Of a stretch of DNA of 64,000 nucleotides, positions 7,376-16,181 are shown piece by piece (the stretch's first letter is position 1; each line of letters begins with the position of its first letter). The DNA comes from an uncultured Clostridia bacterium. Its GTDB lineage: Bacteria > Bacillota > Clostridia > Oscillospirales > Ruminococcaceae. A model generated the notes under the pieces. The model was given only the letters and a program-made list of their open reading frames with translations. It was not told where the DNA came from and made no database searches. The DNA is taken from positions 62,001 to 126,000 of the forward strand of contig CANQKW010000004.1 of NCBI GenBank assembly GCA_947624555.1. The letters are read 5' to 3'. A program made the position numbers and the translations under genes.

Positions 7376-9720
7376 CTTTAAAGGAACTTGAAATAGGAAA
7401 AAGTGCGGTTATTACCAAAACAGGCGGAGAAGGCTCTCTGCGGCAGCATTTTCTTGATATGGGGGTTATCCCGGGAACGGAAATAACCGTTGAAAAATAT
7501 GCCCCGATGGGCGACCCGATAGAGCTTTTCATTCACGGATATGAGCTTACCCTGCGGCTTGCCGATGCGGAAAAAATCATCGTTGAGCCTGTAAAGCCCA
7601 AGGAAAAACCGCCCATTCTCTCACAGGAGGCAAAACGCAAAAAATCCCACCCCGGTTTGGGCGAGGGCGGCAAATTTCACGTCAAAGCAGACGAACATCC
7701 GCTCCCTAAAGGAACGACGCTCACCTTTGCTCTTGCAGGAAATCAAAACTGCGGCAAAACCACGCTGTTCAATCAGCTTACAGGCTCAAATCAGCACGTA
7801 GGAAATTTCCCCGGCGTTACGATTGACCGAAAAGACGGCTCAATAAAAAATCACCCCGAAACTCTTGTCACGGATTTGCCGGGAATTTACTCAATGTCGC
7901 CGTATACGGGCGAGGAAATCGTCACGCGCGAGTTCATCATAAACGAAAAACCCAAAGGCATTATCAATATCGTGGACGCCACAAATATCGAACGAAATCT
8001 TTACCTCACAATGCAGCTTATGGAGCTTGACGTGCCAATGGTAATCGCACTTAATATGATGGACGAAATGCGTGAAAACGGCGGCTCTGTACATATAAAC
8101 GAGCTTGAAGAAATGCTGGGAATACCTGTCGTTCCTATCTCCGCAGCCAAAAACGAGGGTATCGACGAGCTTGTAAGCCACGCAGTTCATATCGCTTATT
8201 ATCAGGAACGTCCCGGAAGAATTGATTTCTGCGACAAGGACGAATGCGGCGGCGCTGTACACCGTGCGCTCCACGGAATTATGGAGCTTATCGAGGACCA
8301 CGCAAAAGCGGCAGGTATTCCCGTCAGATTTGCGTCAAGCAAGCTCATAGAAGGCGACGCTATTATCGAAGATGCATTAAAACTCACTCAGAACGAAAAA
8401 GAAATGATAGAACATATCGTCTGTCAAATGGAGGAAGAACGAGGTCTTGACCGAAATGCGGCTATTGCGGATATGCGGTTCAGATTTATCAAAAAGCTGG
8501 TCAGAGAAACCGTTGTCAAGCCCGTTGAGAGCCGAGAACACGAGCGCAGCCGAAAAATCGACCGTATCCTTACGGGAAAATATACGGCTATTCCTATGTT
8601 CGTGCTGATTATGGCAGCGATATTCTTTCTCACGTTCAACGTTATCGGCGCATTTTTGCAGGATCTGCTCGAAAGCGGAATAGAACAGCTCACCGACGCC
8701 GCCGACAAAGGACTTGCGGCGATGAATGTAAATGCGGTGCTCCACTCGCTGCTGATAGACGGCGTTCTTACGGGAATAGGCAGCGTTCTCAGCTTTTTGC
8801 CTGTTATCGTCACGCTTTTTTTCTTCCTTTCACTGCTGGAGGACAGCGGATATATGGCGAGAGTGGCGTTCGTTATGGATAAGCTGCTCAGAAAAATAGG
8901 TCTTTCGGGACGAAGTATTGTCCCTATGCTGATAGGTTTTGGCTGCACAGTCCCCGGAATTATGGCGTCGAGGACGCTCCCCTCAGAGCGTGACAGAAAA
9001 ATGACAATTCTCCTCACACCGTTTATGAGCTGTTCGGCAAAACTCCCGATATACGGCTTTTTCACATCGCTGTTCTTCCCTGATTTTGCGGGACTGATTA
9101 TGGTAGGACTTTATTTCGGAGGAATACTTGTAGGAATACTGATCGCGCTTTCCACCAAGGGAACGCTTTTCAAAGGCGAGGCTGTGCCGTTTGTTATGGA
9201 ACTGCCAAATTACAGACTTCCCGGCGCAAAAAATGTCGTTATGCTGCTTTGGGACAAGGCAAAAGACTTTCTTCAGAGAGCGTTTACGATAATTTTCATA
9301 GCGTCCATTATCATCTGGTTTTTGCAGGATTTTACGTTGGGATTTCAGCTCACGGACAATCCGCAGGAAAGTATACTTGCGGCAATTTCGGGATTTATCG
9401 CACCGATTTTTTCACCGCTCGGATTTGGCGACTGGAGAATTTGCACCTCGCTCATCGCAGGATTTATGGCTAAAGAGAGCGTCGTTTCATCGCTTTCCGT
9501 GCTTTTCGGCAGTACTGCGGAGCTGACGGCTTTGCTTTCTGTGGCTGACGCAGCGGCGCTGCTTACATTCTGCCTGCTGTACACTCCGTGCGTTGCTGCA
9601 ATTTCTTCCGTAAAAAGAGAGCTTGGAGGCAAATGGGCGGCAGGCATTGTCCTTGAACAATGCGTAATTGCGTGGCTTATGTCCTTAATCGTAAGAGCCG
9701 TCTGTCTGCTGTTCGTCTGA
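7372..9720 (+). CDS. feoB: ferrous iron transport protein FeoA-FeoB fusion
   Basis: A 782-residue fusion. Residues 1-75 are a FeoA SH3-like domain (GEGSLRQHFLDMGVIPGTEI). A 40-residue linker follows, then a FeoB GTPase: G1 GNQNCGKTT at 123-131, G2 Thr in GVTID, G3 DLPG at 168-171, and G4 NMMD at 228-231 where NxxD is usual. A helical spacer and the polytopic Fe(II) permease fill about residues 390-782, with two Gate-like Cys regions (IGFGCTVPG and MSCSAKLP). It imports Fe2+ across the cytoplasmic membrane under anaerobic conditions and plausibly supplies iron for the neighbouring [FeFe] hydrogenase. The last 36 bases overlap the convergent yolD-like gene. Confidence 0.95.
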   Translation: MTLKELEIGKSAVITKTGGEGSLRQHFLDMGVIPGTEITVEKYAPMGDPIELFIHGYELTLRLADAEKIIVEPVKPKEKPPILSQEAKRKKSHPGLGEGGKFHVKADEHPLPKGTTLTFALAGNQNCGKTTLFNQLTGSNQHVGNFPGVTIDRKDGSIKNHPETLVTDLPGIYSMSPYTGEEIVTREFIINEKPKGIINIVDATNIERNLYLTMQLMELDVPMVIALNMMDEMRENGGSVHINELEEMLGIPVVPISAAKNEGIDELVSHAVHIAYYQERPGRIDFCDKDECGGAVHRALHGIMELIEDHAKAAGIPVRFASSKLIEGDAIIEDALKLTQNEKEMIEHIVCQMEEERGLDRNAAIADMRFRFIKKLVRETVVKPVESREHERSRKIDRILTGKYTAIPMFVLIMAAIFFLTFNVIGAFLQDLLESGIEQLTDAADKGLAAMNVNAVLHSLLIDGVLTGIGSVLSFLPVIVTLFFFLSLLEDSGYMARVAFVMDKLLRKIGLSGRSIVPMLIGFGCTVPGIMASRTLPSERDRKMTILLTPFMSCSAKLPIYGFFTSLFFPDFAGLIMVGLYFGGILVGILIALSTKGTLFKGEAVPFVMELPNYRLPGAKNVVMLLWDKAKDFLQRAFTIIFIASIIIWFLQDFTLGFQLTDNPQESILAAISGFIAPIFSPLGFGDWRICTSLIAGFMAKESVVSSLSVLFGSTAELTALLSVADAAALLTFCLLYTPCVAAISSVKRELGGKWAAGIVLEQCVIAWLMSLIVRAVCLLFV

Positions 9721-10107
9721 AAGCTCTATGTCGAGAATATCGTCAACGGGTATCTTTTCTCCGTTTGACAGCAATAAAAACCGCCCGTTTTTGTCGATTT
9801 TTCTTACAAAACCGCAGGCTGTAAAATATGCGCCGCCCGTTTTGTTTTTATCTGCAACGAAATACGTCACCGCAATTTTCTCTTCGGGGATTTTGCGGAT
9901 TTCTTTTGTCTTTCGGTCAAGCTCATCCTTTTCGTCCTCTGACAGTTCGATTTTTCTATCCACGATCCTTGCTGTTTCCCCGACTGCCTCATCATAACCC
10001 GTAAGCGCCGAAAAGGGAGCAAACTGCGCCGCTCTTTCCGTATCGGTCATTCGGGGACGAACGGGTTCGGGACGCGGCAGGTTTATAATATCATCGTATT
10101 TTCCCAT
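9685..10107 (-). CDS. YolD-like family protein
   Basis: A 140-residue protein with the YolD-like signature: an N-terminal RPRMTDTERAAQFAPFSALTGYDEAV block, then a charged region and a beta-rich C-terminal half (TACGFVRKIDKNGRFLLL, GEKIPVDDILDIEL). In Bacillus, YolD-type proteins are encoded next to UvrX/YqjW-type Y-family polymerases and are thought to act like the UmuD side of translesion synthesis. The same pairing is seen here, with only 4 bases between the upstream polymerase stop and this gene. The 3' end overlaps feoAB by 36 bases on the opposite strand. Confidence 0.88.
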   Translation of the reverse strand: MGKYDDIINLPRPEPVRPRMTDTERAAQFAPFSALTGYDEAVGETARIVDRKIELSEDEKDELDRKTKEIRKIPEEKIAVTYFVADKNKTGGAYFTACGFVRKIDKNGRFLLLSNGEKIPVDDILDIELSDEQQTDGSYD

Positions 10108-10111
10108 AATT

Positions 10112-11575
10112 TCACGCCTTGTGTCCGCCTATCTGAGAATTTCTGGTCCGTGCAGTCGCACCATCTTCCAGGCTCATTCCTTTGAAAACGGCATTTTTCC
10201 CATATCTCTCCTTGACACGCAAAATCGCCTGCTGTACATTTTTCTCCCGTTCCAGAACGAGTTTTTCACGCTCGATTTTATCGTAATCCGTAAACAAGTC
10301 GAGCTGTTCGTACAAATTTTTGCTGATTTTGCTCTCCGAAACAACGCCGCTGGCGCAGATATTTATTCTCCTTATCAGGAGAGATTTGTCGGCGATCCTG
10401 CCGAAAAGCCCCAAAACCGCACTGCTTATAAGCCTCGACGAAGATGTTTCGCTCTCCAGATTTACTGTTCCGTGAGAATGTTTTGGTACAAATCTTCCGT
10501 AGCGGTCGACCAAAAGCTCTCCTGCGTAATTATTGTTATCCTTATCATATCCGACTGTCAGCGTGAGCTGCCTTGTAACCAGCCTTTTACCTGTCAGATC
10601 AAGCGCCAGAGCGTCAGCCATTTCCTTTACGATAAGCCTTGCCTTCCCGTAATCATACGGCTCTGTAAGGACCTGTCCGCTGCTTATACTGTTTGCGGAA
10701 GGTCGGTAATTTTTGATCTTATCAACAGTGCAAGGCTCATATCCCCATGCGTGGTCGATAAGCAGCTCCGCATTCACGCCGAAAATCCTGTAAAGGGACT
10801 CCTGGTCGCTCAGCGAACGCCTTGCCACATCTCCCATTGTAAACATTTGGTTTTCGGAGAGCCTTTTTGCATAACCGCCGCCTATTCTCCAGAAATCCGT
10901 GATGGGAGTATGCTCCCAAAGGAGTTTTCGGTAGCTCATCTCGTCAAGTTCGGCAATTCGTGCGCCGTCTTTATCCGCAGGGATTTTCTTGGCAACGATG
11001 TCCATTGCCACCTTAGCGAGATAAAGATTTGTACCCACGCCTGCCGCAGCTGTTATCCCCGTATTTTTCAGAATATCCCGTATGATCGTCAAAGCCAGTT
11101 CACGGGCAGTTTTTTTGTATACGGCAAGATATTTTTCAGCGTCGATAAAAACCTCGTCTATCGAATAAACGTGAATATCCTCTTCTGAAATATATTTCAG
11201 ATAAATCTCGTAAATTTTCGTGCTGTATTCGATATAGTAAGCCATTCTGGGCGGCGCTGTTATATAATCTGCGGCAAGCTGAGGATTATTTTTCAGCTCA
11301 TCGTCAAAGACGGATCTCCCCGAAAACATCTTCCCCGGAGTATATCTGCGGCGGTTTCTGTTTACTTCGTTTATTTTCTGCACCACCTCAAACAGTCTTG
11401 CTCTTCCCGATATGCCGTAAGCTTTCATAGTCGGCGAAACCGCAAGGCATATCGTTTTTTCGGTTCGGCTTTTGTCCGCAACCACAAGATTGGTTTTAAG
11501 CGGGTCAAGACCTCTTTCCACACATTCCACCGACGCATAAAAAGACTTCAGGTCAATACAGATATAAACGCCCAT
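10112..11575 (-). CDS. Y-family DNA polymerase (UvrX/UmuC-like)
   Basis: A 487-residue translesion polymerase. The N-terminal catalytic motif is YICIDLKSFYASVECVERG with the first metal-binding Asp. The second acidic motif is YSIDEVFID (Asp-Glu pair), followed by the helix-hairpin-helix region TPITDFWRIGGGYAKRL and a little-finger domain. The length and the YolD partner downstream place it with the UvrX/YqjW branch rather than classical DinB. The start at 11575 follows GGCGGTGAG; an alternative in-frame start lies 7 codons upstream at 11596. No LexA box of the CGAACNNNNGTTCG type was found upstream, so SOS control is not shown. Confidence 0.9.
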   Translation of the reverse strand: MGVYICIDLKSFYASVECVERGLDPLKTNLVVADKSRTEKTICLAVSPTMKAYGISGRARLFEVVQKINEVNRNRRRYTPGKMFSGRSVFDDELKNNPQLAADYITAPPRMAYYIEYSTKIYEIYLKYISEEDIHVYSIDEVFIDAEKYLAVYKKTARELALTIIRDILKNTGITAAAGVGTNLYLAKVAMDIVAKKIPADKDGARIAELDEMSYRKLLWEHTPITDFWRIGGGYAKRLSENQMFTMGDVARRSLSDQESLYRIFGVNAELLIDHAWGYEPCTVDKIKNYRPSANSISSGQVLTEPYDYGKARLIVKEMADALALDLTGKRLVTRQLTLTVGYDKDNNNYAGELLVDRYGRFVPKHSHGTVNLESETSSSRLISSAVLGLFGRIADKSLLIRRINICASGVVSESKISKNLYEQLDLFTDYDKIEREKLVLEREKNVQQAILRVKERYGKNAVFKGMSLEDGATARTRNSQIGGHKA

Positions 11576-11882
11576 TTTCTCACCGCCATTGTTCACATTA
11601 AATCTGCCGATGAATATATTATAACAGATTTTTTTGAAAAAATCATTAGCAAAATTAAACGAATTTCAAAGCAAATTTTCGTTCTTATGTAACAAAATCG
11701 TGAACATTTTGCATTTCCTTTCGGAAAAGAGAGAAAAACGAAGTAATTTATTGCGTAAGCATTACAGATATATCAAAAAAGCTGTTGAAAAATTTTTAGA
11801 TATGTGTTATAATTATTATTGTGAGTGACATAAAACACGGCATTATCAACGGCACATAATAATTTAATGGAGGTAACAAAAC
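11576..11882. other. AT-rich divergent intergenic region
   Basis: About 300 bases without a gene between the Y-polymerase and adhE. On the minus strand a TATAAT (11623-11618) with extended TGT serves the polymerase, with only a weak -35. On the plus strand is the strong adhE promoter (11785-11813) and its GGAGG ribosome binding site (11869-11873). I see no other structure in it. Confidence 0.6.
11785..11813 (+). promoter_or_regulatory. strong extended -10 promoter of adhE
   Basis: TTGAAA (11785-11790), 17-base spacer ending in TGT, and TATAAT (11808-11813). The extended TGN -10 suggests high expression. No clear Rex-type operator was identified by eye. Confidence 0.82.
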
Positions 11883-14552
11883 GTGAAAAACAAGACTTAT
11901 GACATCGTTGACAGCGTTGAAAAGCTCGAACAAGCTCTCGCACGCGTAAGAGAAGCGCAGAAGAAGTTTGCAGAGTACACTCAGGAGCAGGTCGACAAAA
12001 TCTTTCTGGCAGCCGCAGTTGCAGCGGATAAAATGAGAATACCGCTCGCAAAAATGGCAGTCGAAGAAACAGGTATGGGCGTGGTCGAGGATAAGGTCAT
12101 CAAGAACCACTATGCCGCAGAATACATCTACAACGCATACAAGGACACCAAAACCTGCGGAGTTATCGAAGAGGACAAGGCTTACGGCATTAAAAAGGTC
12201 GCAGAGTCTATCGGCGTGGTCGCAGCAGTCATTCCTACGACAAACCCCACCTCTACCGCTATTTTCAAGACCCTTATCTGCCTGAAAACACGCAACGGCA
12301 TCGTCATAAGCCCTCATCCCCGTGCAAAAAAGTCCACTATAGAGGCTGCAAAGGTCGTACTTGAGGCTGCTGTTGAGGCAGGCGCTCCCGAAGGAATTAT
12401 CGGCTGGATAGACGTGCCCTCTCTGGAAATGACCAACCTCGTTATGAAAGAGGCTGATATTATCCTCGCAACAGGCGGTCCCGGAATGGTAAAAGCCGCT
12501 TATTCAAGCGGAAAGCCGGCTTTGGGCGTCGGCGCAGGAAATACTCCCGCAATTATTGATGAAACCGCTGATATTCTCCTTGCAGTAAGCTCGATTATCC
12601 ACTCTAAGACATTCGATAACGGTATGATCTGCGCCTCTGAGCAGTCTGTTATCGTACACAAGAACGTTTATGACGCTGTTAAAAAGGAATTTACCGCAAG
12701 AGGCTGCTATTTCCTTAATCCCGAAGAAACCGAAAAGGTCCGCAAGACCATAATCATAAACGGTGCGCTTAACGCAAAAATAGTCGGTCAAAAAGCGCAT
12801 ACCATAGCTGCTCTTGCAGGAGTAGACGTTCCCGAAGGAACGAAAATCCTTATCGGCGAGGTCGAAAGCGTTGACCTTTCCGAAGAATTTGCTCACGAAA
12901 AGCTCTCTCCCGTTCTTGCAATGTACAAGGCAAAGGACCTTCAGGACGCTTTTGCTAGGGCTGAACAGCTTATCGCAGACGGAGGCTACGGTCACACGTC
13001 CTCTATCTACCTCAATGTTTCCACGGGCGAGGAAAAAATTCGGGAATTTGCAGAGAGAATGAAAACCTGCCGTATTCTCGTCAATACTCCGTCTTCTCAC
13101 GGCGGTATCGGCGATTTGTATAACTTTAAGCTCAAGCCGTCGCTCACTTTGGGCTGCGGTTCTTGGGGAGGTAACTCCGTTTCGGAAAATGTCGGAGTTA
13201 AGCATTTGCTGAACATTAAAACGGTTGCCGAAAGGAGAGAGAATATGCTTTGGTTCAGAGCGCCCGAAAAGGTTTATATCAAGAAAGGCTGCCTGCCCGT
13301 CGCATTGGACGAGCTGAAGAACGTTATGGGCAAGAAAAAAGCGTTCATCGTAACCGACAGTTTCTTATACAAAAACGGCTATGCACAGCCGATCATCGAC
13401 AAGCTTAACGAGCTTGGCATTGAACACGCAGCATTCTTCGATGTTGAACCCGACCCCACTCTAGGCTGCGCTTTAAAGGGCGCAGAGCAGATGAGAGCTT
13501 TCGCTCCCGACTGCATTATAGCGCTCGGCGGCGGTTCTGCAATGGACGCAGGCAAGATAATGTGGGTGCTTTACGAACACCCCGAAGCTGACTTTATGGA
13601 TATGGCAATGCGCTTTATGGACATCAGAAAGCGTATCTACACATTCCCGAAAATGGGAGAAAAGGCTTATTTCATAGCAGTCCCCACATCAGCGGGAACA
13701 GGCTCTGAGGTAACTCCTTTCGCTGTTATCACCGATGAAAAGAGCGGTATCAAATATCCTCTCGCCGATTATGAACTTCTGCCGAATATGGCTATCATCG
13801 ACACCGATTTCCATATGAGCGCTCCAAAAGGTCTTACGGCTGCATCGGGTATTGACGCTGTTACCCACGCTCTTGAAGCTTATGCGTCGATTATGGCTAC
13901 CGATTATACGGACGGTCTTGCTATCAGAGCGCTCCAGGTCATCTTCAAGTACCTGCCCCGTGCTTATGAGAACGGTCAGACCGATGTTGAGGCAAGAGAA
14001 AAAATGGCAAATGCCGCTACTATGGCAGGTATGGCTTTTGCAAACGCATTCCTCGGAGTATGCCACTCTATGGCTCATAAGCTTGGTGCTTTCCACCACC
14101 TGCCGCACGGCGTTGCAAACGCTCTTATGATCGAAGAAGTATTGAGATTTAACGCCGCCGAAGTCCCCACAAAAATGGGTACTTTCTCACAGTACGACCA
14201 TCCGCACACTCTCGCACGCTATGCAGAAGTAGCAGACGCTCTCGGAATTGAAGGCAAGAACGATGAGGAAAAGCTGGAGGGTCTTATCAAGGCTGTAAAC
14301 GAGCTTAAAGATAAAATCGGCATAAAGCACTCCATCAAGGAATACGGAATTGACGAGAAGGACTTCCTCGACAGACTTGACGCTATGACCGAGCAGGCAT
14401 TCGACGACCAGTGTACGGGCGCTAACCCGCGTTATCCGCTGATGAGCGAGATAAAGCAGATGTATCTCAACGCATACTACGGCAACAAGCATTTCACAGA
14501 AGTTGACACTCCTGCAAAGTCCGCAAAGACTCGCAGCAAAAAGAGCAAGTAA
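11883..14552 (+). CDS. adhE: bifunctional acetaldehyde-CoA/alcohol dehydrogenase
   Basis: An 889-residue AdhE converting acetyl-CoA to acetaldehyde and then ethanol with NADH, a main route for reoxidising NADH in fermentation. The N-terminal aldehyde dehydrogenase half has the catalytic Cys in SKTFDNGMICASEQS (about residue 251). The C-terminal half is an iron-dependent alcohol dehydrogenase with ALGGGSAMDAGK for nucleotide binding, PTSAGTGSEVTPF and GVCHSMAHKLGAFHHLPHG with Fe-binding His residues. Translation starts at a GTG preceded by GGAGG at 11869-11873. Codon choice is richer in AAG and other C/G-ending codons than in the surrounding genes, consistent with a highly expressed gene. A lysine-rich tail (SAKTRSKKSK) ends the protein. 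Confidence 0.97.
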   Translation: MKNKTYDIVDSVEKLEQALARVREAQKKFAEYTQEQVDKIFLAAAVAADKMRIPLAKMAVEETGMGVVEDKVIKNHYAAEYIYNAYKDTKTCGVIEEDKAYGIKKVAESIGVVAAVIPTTNPTSTAIFKTLICLKTRNGIVISPHPRAKKSTIEAAKVVLEAAVEAGAPEGIIGWIDVPSLEMTNLVMKEADIILATGGPGMVKAAYSSGKPALGVGAGNTPAIIDETADILLAVSSIIHSKTFDNGMICASEQSVIVHKNVYDAVKKEFTARGCYFLNPEETEKVRKTIIINGALNAKIVGQKAHTIAALAGVDVPEGTKILIGEVESVDLSEEFAHEKLSPVLAMYKAKDLQDAFARAEQLIADGGYGHTSSIYLNVSTGEEKIREFAERMKTCRILVNTPSSHGGIGDLYNFKLKPSLTLGCGSWGGNSVSENVGVKHLLNIKTVAERRENMLWFRAPEKVYIKKGCLPVALDELKNVMGKKKAFIVTDSFLYKNGYAQPIIDKLNELGIEHAAFFDVEPDPTLGCALKGAEQMRAFAPDCIIALGGGSAMDAGKIMWVLYEHPEADFMDMAMRFMDIRKRIYTFPKMGEKAYFIAVPTSAGTGSEVTPFAVITDEKSGIKYPLADYELLPNMAIIDTDFHMSAPKGLTAASGIDAVTHALEAYASIMATDYTDGLAIRALQVIFKYLPRAYENGQTDVEAREKMANAATMAGMAFANAFLGVCHSMAHKLGAFHHLPHGVANALMIEEVLRFNAAEVPTKMGTFSQYDHPHTLARYAEVADALGIEGKNDEEKLEGLIKAVNELKDKIGIKHSIKEYGIDEKDFLDRLDAMTEQAFDDQCTGANPRYPLMSEIKQMYLNAYYGNKHFTEVDTPAKSAKTRSKKSK

Positions 14553-14564
14553 GGAGGTTGTTTT

Positions 14565-15314
14565 ATGAATTTGGATAAGGTTATTGCAGTAAGAAATACA
14601 AAGACTATCTACCGTGACGGCGACAAGTGCATAAAGCTGTTCAACGAGGATTATTCTAAAGCTGATGTTCTTAACGAGGCTTTAAATCAGGCAAGAGTTG
14701 AAGAAACAGGTCTTAATATCCCCAAAATCATTGAAGTAACAACAGTTGACGGAAAGTGGGCAATCGTTTCTGAATTTATCAAGGGCAAAACGCTTTCACA
14801 GATTATGAAAGAAAATCCTGCCGATAAGGATAAGTACCTTGATATGTTTGTTGATTTGCAGATTATGGTACAGTCGAAAACCTGCCCTATGCTCAACAAG
14901 CTTAAAGACAAGATGAACCGTAAAATTGCCCAGGCTGAAATTGACGCCACTACACGGTATGACCTCCACACACGCCTTGAAGGTATGCCTAAGCACAACA
15001 AGCTCTGCCACGGCGATTTTTGGGTGTCCAATATAATCATCTCCGATGACAATGTACCGTACATTATCGACTGGTCGCACGCTACACAGGGCAATGCCTC
15101 CGCAGACGTTGCAAGGACTTATCTGCTGTTCTGCCTCAATAACGGCGAAGATGACGCAAAGAAGTACCTCGACCTGTTCTGCAAGAAGAGCAATACCGCA
15201 AAGCAGTATGTTCAGAAGTGGATGCCTATTGTAGCGGCATCTCAGTCAGTCAAGGGCAACGAAAAGGAACGCGAGTTCCTGCTCTCTTGGGCAAACGTAG
15301 TGGATTACGAATAA
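14565..15314 (+). CDS. phosphotransferase of the aminoglycoside/choline kinase fold
   Basis: A 249-residue kinase-like protein. KLCHGDFWVSNIIISDD carries the catalytic HGDxxxxN (Brenner) motif and YIIDWSHATQGNASADVA the metal-binding Asp with the D-x-A tail of the APH family. The N-terminal lobe (YRDGDKCIKLF) gives the ATP-binding Lys. It resembles small LicA/choline-kinase-like or TIGR02172-type proteins; the substrate is not inferable. AAGGAGG lies 8 bases before the ATG. It begins 12 bases after adhE and is probably cotranscribed with it. Confidence 0.82.
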   Translation: MNLDKVIAVRNTKTIYRDGDKCIKLFNEDYSKADVLNEALNQARVEETGLNIPKIIEVTTVDGKWAIVSEFIKGKTLSQIMKENPADKDKYLDMFVDLQIMVQSKTCPMLNKLKDKMNRKIAQAEIDATTRYDLHTRLEGMPKHNKLCHGDFWVSNIIISDDNVPYIIDWSHATQGNASADVARTYLLFCLNNGEDDAKKYLDLFCKKSNTAKQYVQKWMPIVAASQSVKGNEKEREFLLSWANVVDYE

Positions 15315-15320
15315 TCAGCA

Positions 15321-15348
15321 GCGCCGCCGAACCAAAAGTCGGCGGCGC
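15321..15348 (+). terminator. GC-rich hairpin after the kinase gene (terminator or attenuator)
   Basis: A perfect 10-bp stem GCGCCGCCGA/TCGGCGGCGC with an 8-base loop. The T-tract is poor (ATTATT), so readthrough into the next gene 27 bases on is likely. Confidence 0.6.
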
Positions 15349-15374
15349 ATTATTCAAGGAGATTTGTGTTTAAT

Positions 15375-15623
15375 ATGAAAGTTATTATATGCATAGGAAG
15401 CTGCTGTCACTTAAAAGGAGCAAGACAAGTCGTAAAAAAACTCCAATTTCTGATAAACGAAAACGGTCTGACCGACCTTGTCGAGCTGGGCGGCACACCT
15501 TGCAGGGGAAAATGTCAATATGACGTATGCGTTACGGTTGACGATAAGTTTTATTCTGTTTCTCCCGAAACAGCAGAACAGTTTTTCTGCGAAAATATAC
15601 TTTCAAAATTAAACAGGCCCTGA
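15375..15623 (+). CDS. thioredoxin-like [2Fe-2S] ferredoxin domain protein
   Basis: An 82-residue protein of the NuoE/HoxE-type thioredoxin-like [2Fe-2S] fold: CIGSCCHLKGA near the N-terminus and GTPCRGKCQYDVCVTVDD later supply the four-Cys pattern. Small versions of this fold accompany hydrogenase and NADH-dehydrogenase-like modules and pass electrons or sense redox state. The ATG at 15375 is preferred because AAGGAG (15357-15362) lies about 12 bases upstream; a GTG at 15366 would be only 3 bases away. It is followed after 2 bases by a gene resembling the tail of hydrogenase-associated phosphatases. Confidence 0.82.
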   Translation: MKVIICIGSCCHLKGARQVVKKLQFLINENGLTDLVELGGTPCRGKCQYDVCVTVDDKFYSVSPETAEQFFCENILSKLNRP

Positions 15624-15625
15624 TT

Positions 15626-16111
15626 ATGAATATACTTTTCGGACCTCCGTCAAACCCTGCGGACAGTCGGGAAATGCTGTCGCTTTTCTTTTCAGAGAGC
15701 GGAAAGCATATTGTCTGCGGCGGTTCGACCTCGATTATGACGGCAGAATTTCTCGAAAAGCCGCTGAAAACGAGCCTCAGCTACAAAAATCCCGATATAC
15801 CGCCGATTTCAGAGATAGAGGGCGTTGACCTTACAACAGAGGGAATAATCACCCTCAGCAAAGTTCTTTTGTATCTCAATGATTTTCTTTCGGAAAAAAA
15901 GCTGTACAGCGAGTGGAAAAGCCAAGATGACAGCGCCTCGCTTATCTGCCAAATGATTTCAGAGGAAAATGTCGTAAATTTCTTTGTCGGAAAAGCTGAA
16001 AATCACGCTCACGATAATTTAACGGGCTTTGATAAAAAATCCGTGCTCGTTTCAAAGCTCTGCGAATGTCTGCGGCTTATGGGAAAGCAGGTAAATATTC
16101 AATATTTCTGA
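15626..16111 (+). CDS. protein resembling the C-terminal domain of hydrogenase-operon SpoIIE-type phosphatases
   Basis: A 161-residue soluble protein. GPPSNPADSREML, KHIVCGGSTSIMTAEFL and the following PPISEIEGVDLTTEGIITLSK block resemble the region after the phosphatase domain in SpoIIE/RsbU-like proteins encoded in [FeFe]-hydrogenase operons. The PP2C catalytic part is absent here, so the gene encodes the tail domain alone or is a distant relative. It lies 2 bases after the [2Fe-2S] protein gene, which matches the usual neighbourhood of those phosphatases. The function is inferred only from this resemblance. Confidence 0.6.
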   Translation: MNILFGPPSNPADSREMLSLFFSESGKHIVCGGSTSIMTAEFLEKPLKTSLSYKNPDIPPISEIEGVDLTTEGIITLSKVLLYLNDFLSEKKLYSEWKSQDDSASLICQMISEENVVNFFVGKAENHAHDNLTGFDKKSVLVSKLCECLRLMGKQVNIQYF

Positions 16112-16144
16112 ATTTTCTGCTCGCAGAAAAATCTTCAAAAAACA

Positions 16145-16168
16145 AAAAGCGCTCATTCGGGCGCTTTT
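16145..16168. terminator. bidirectional terminator
   Basis: AAAAGCGC/GCGCTTTT stem (16145-16152 with 16161-16168), 8-base loop, flanked by A-run and T-run. It separates the phosphatase-tail-like gene from the convergent LysR gene. Confidence 0.82.
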
Positions 16169-16181
16169 GCTGTATTTTCGG

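Noticed and set aside
10121-11188. 355-codon plus-strand open frame opposite the Y-family polymerase
   Set aside because: Antisense shadow of a clear polymerase gene; no ribosome binding site or family match.
11576-11640. LexA (SOS) box before the Y-family polymerase
   Set aside because: No CGAACNNNNGTTCG-like site found on inspection.
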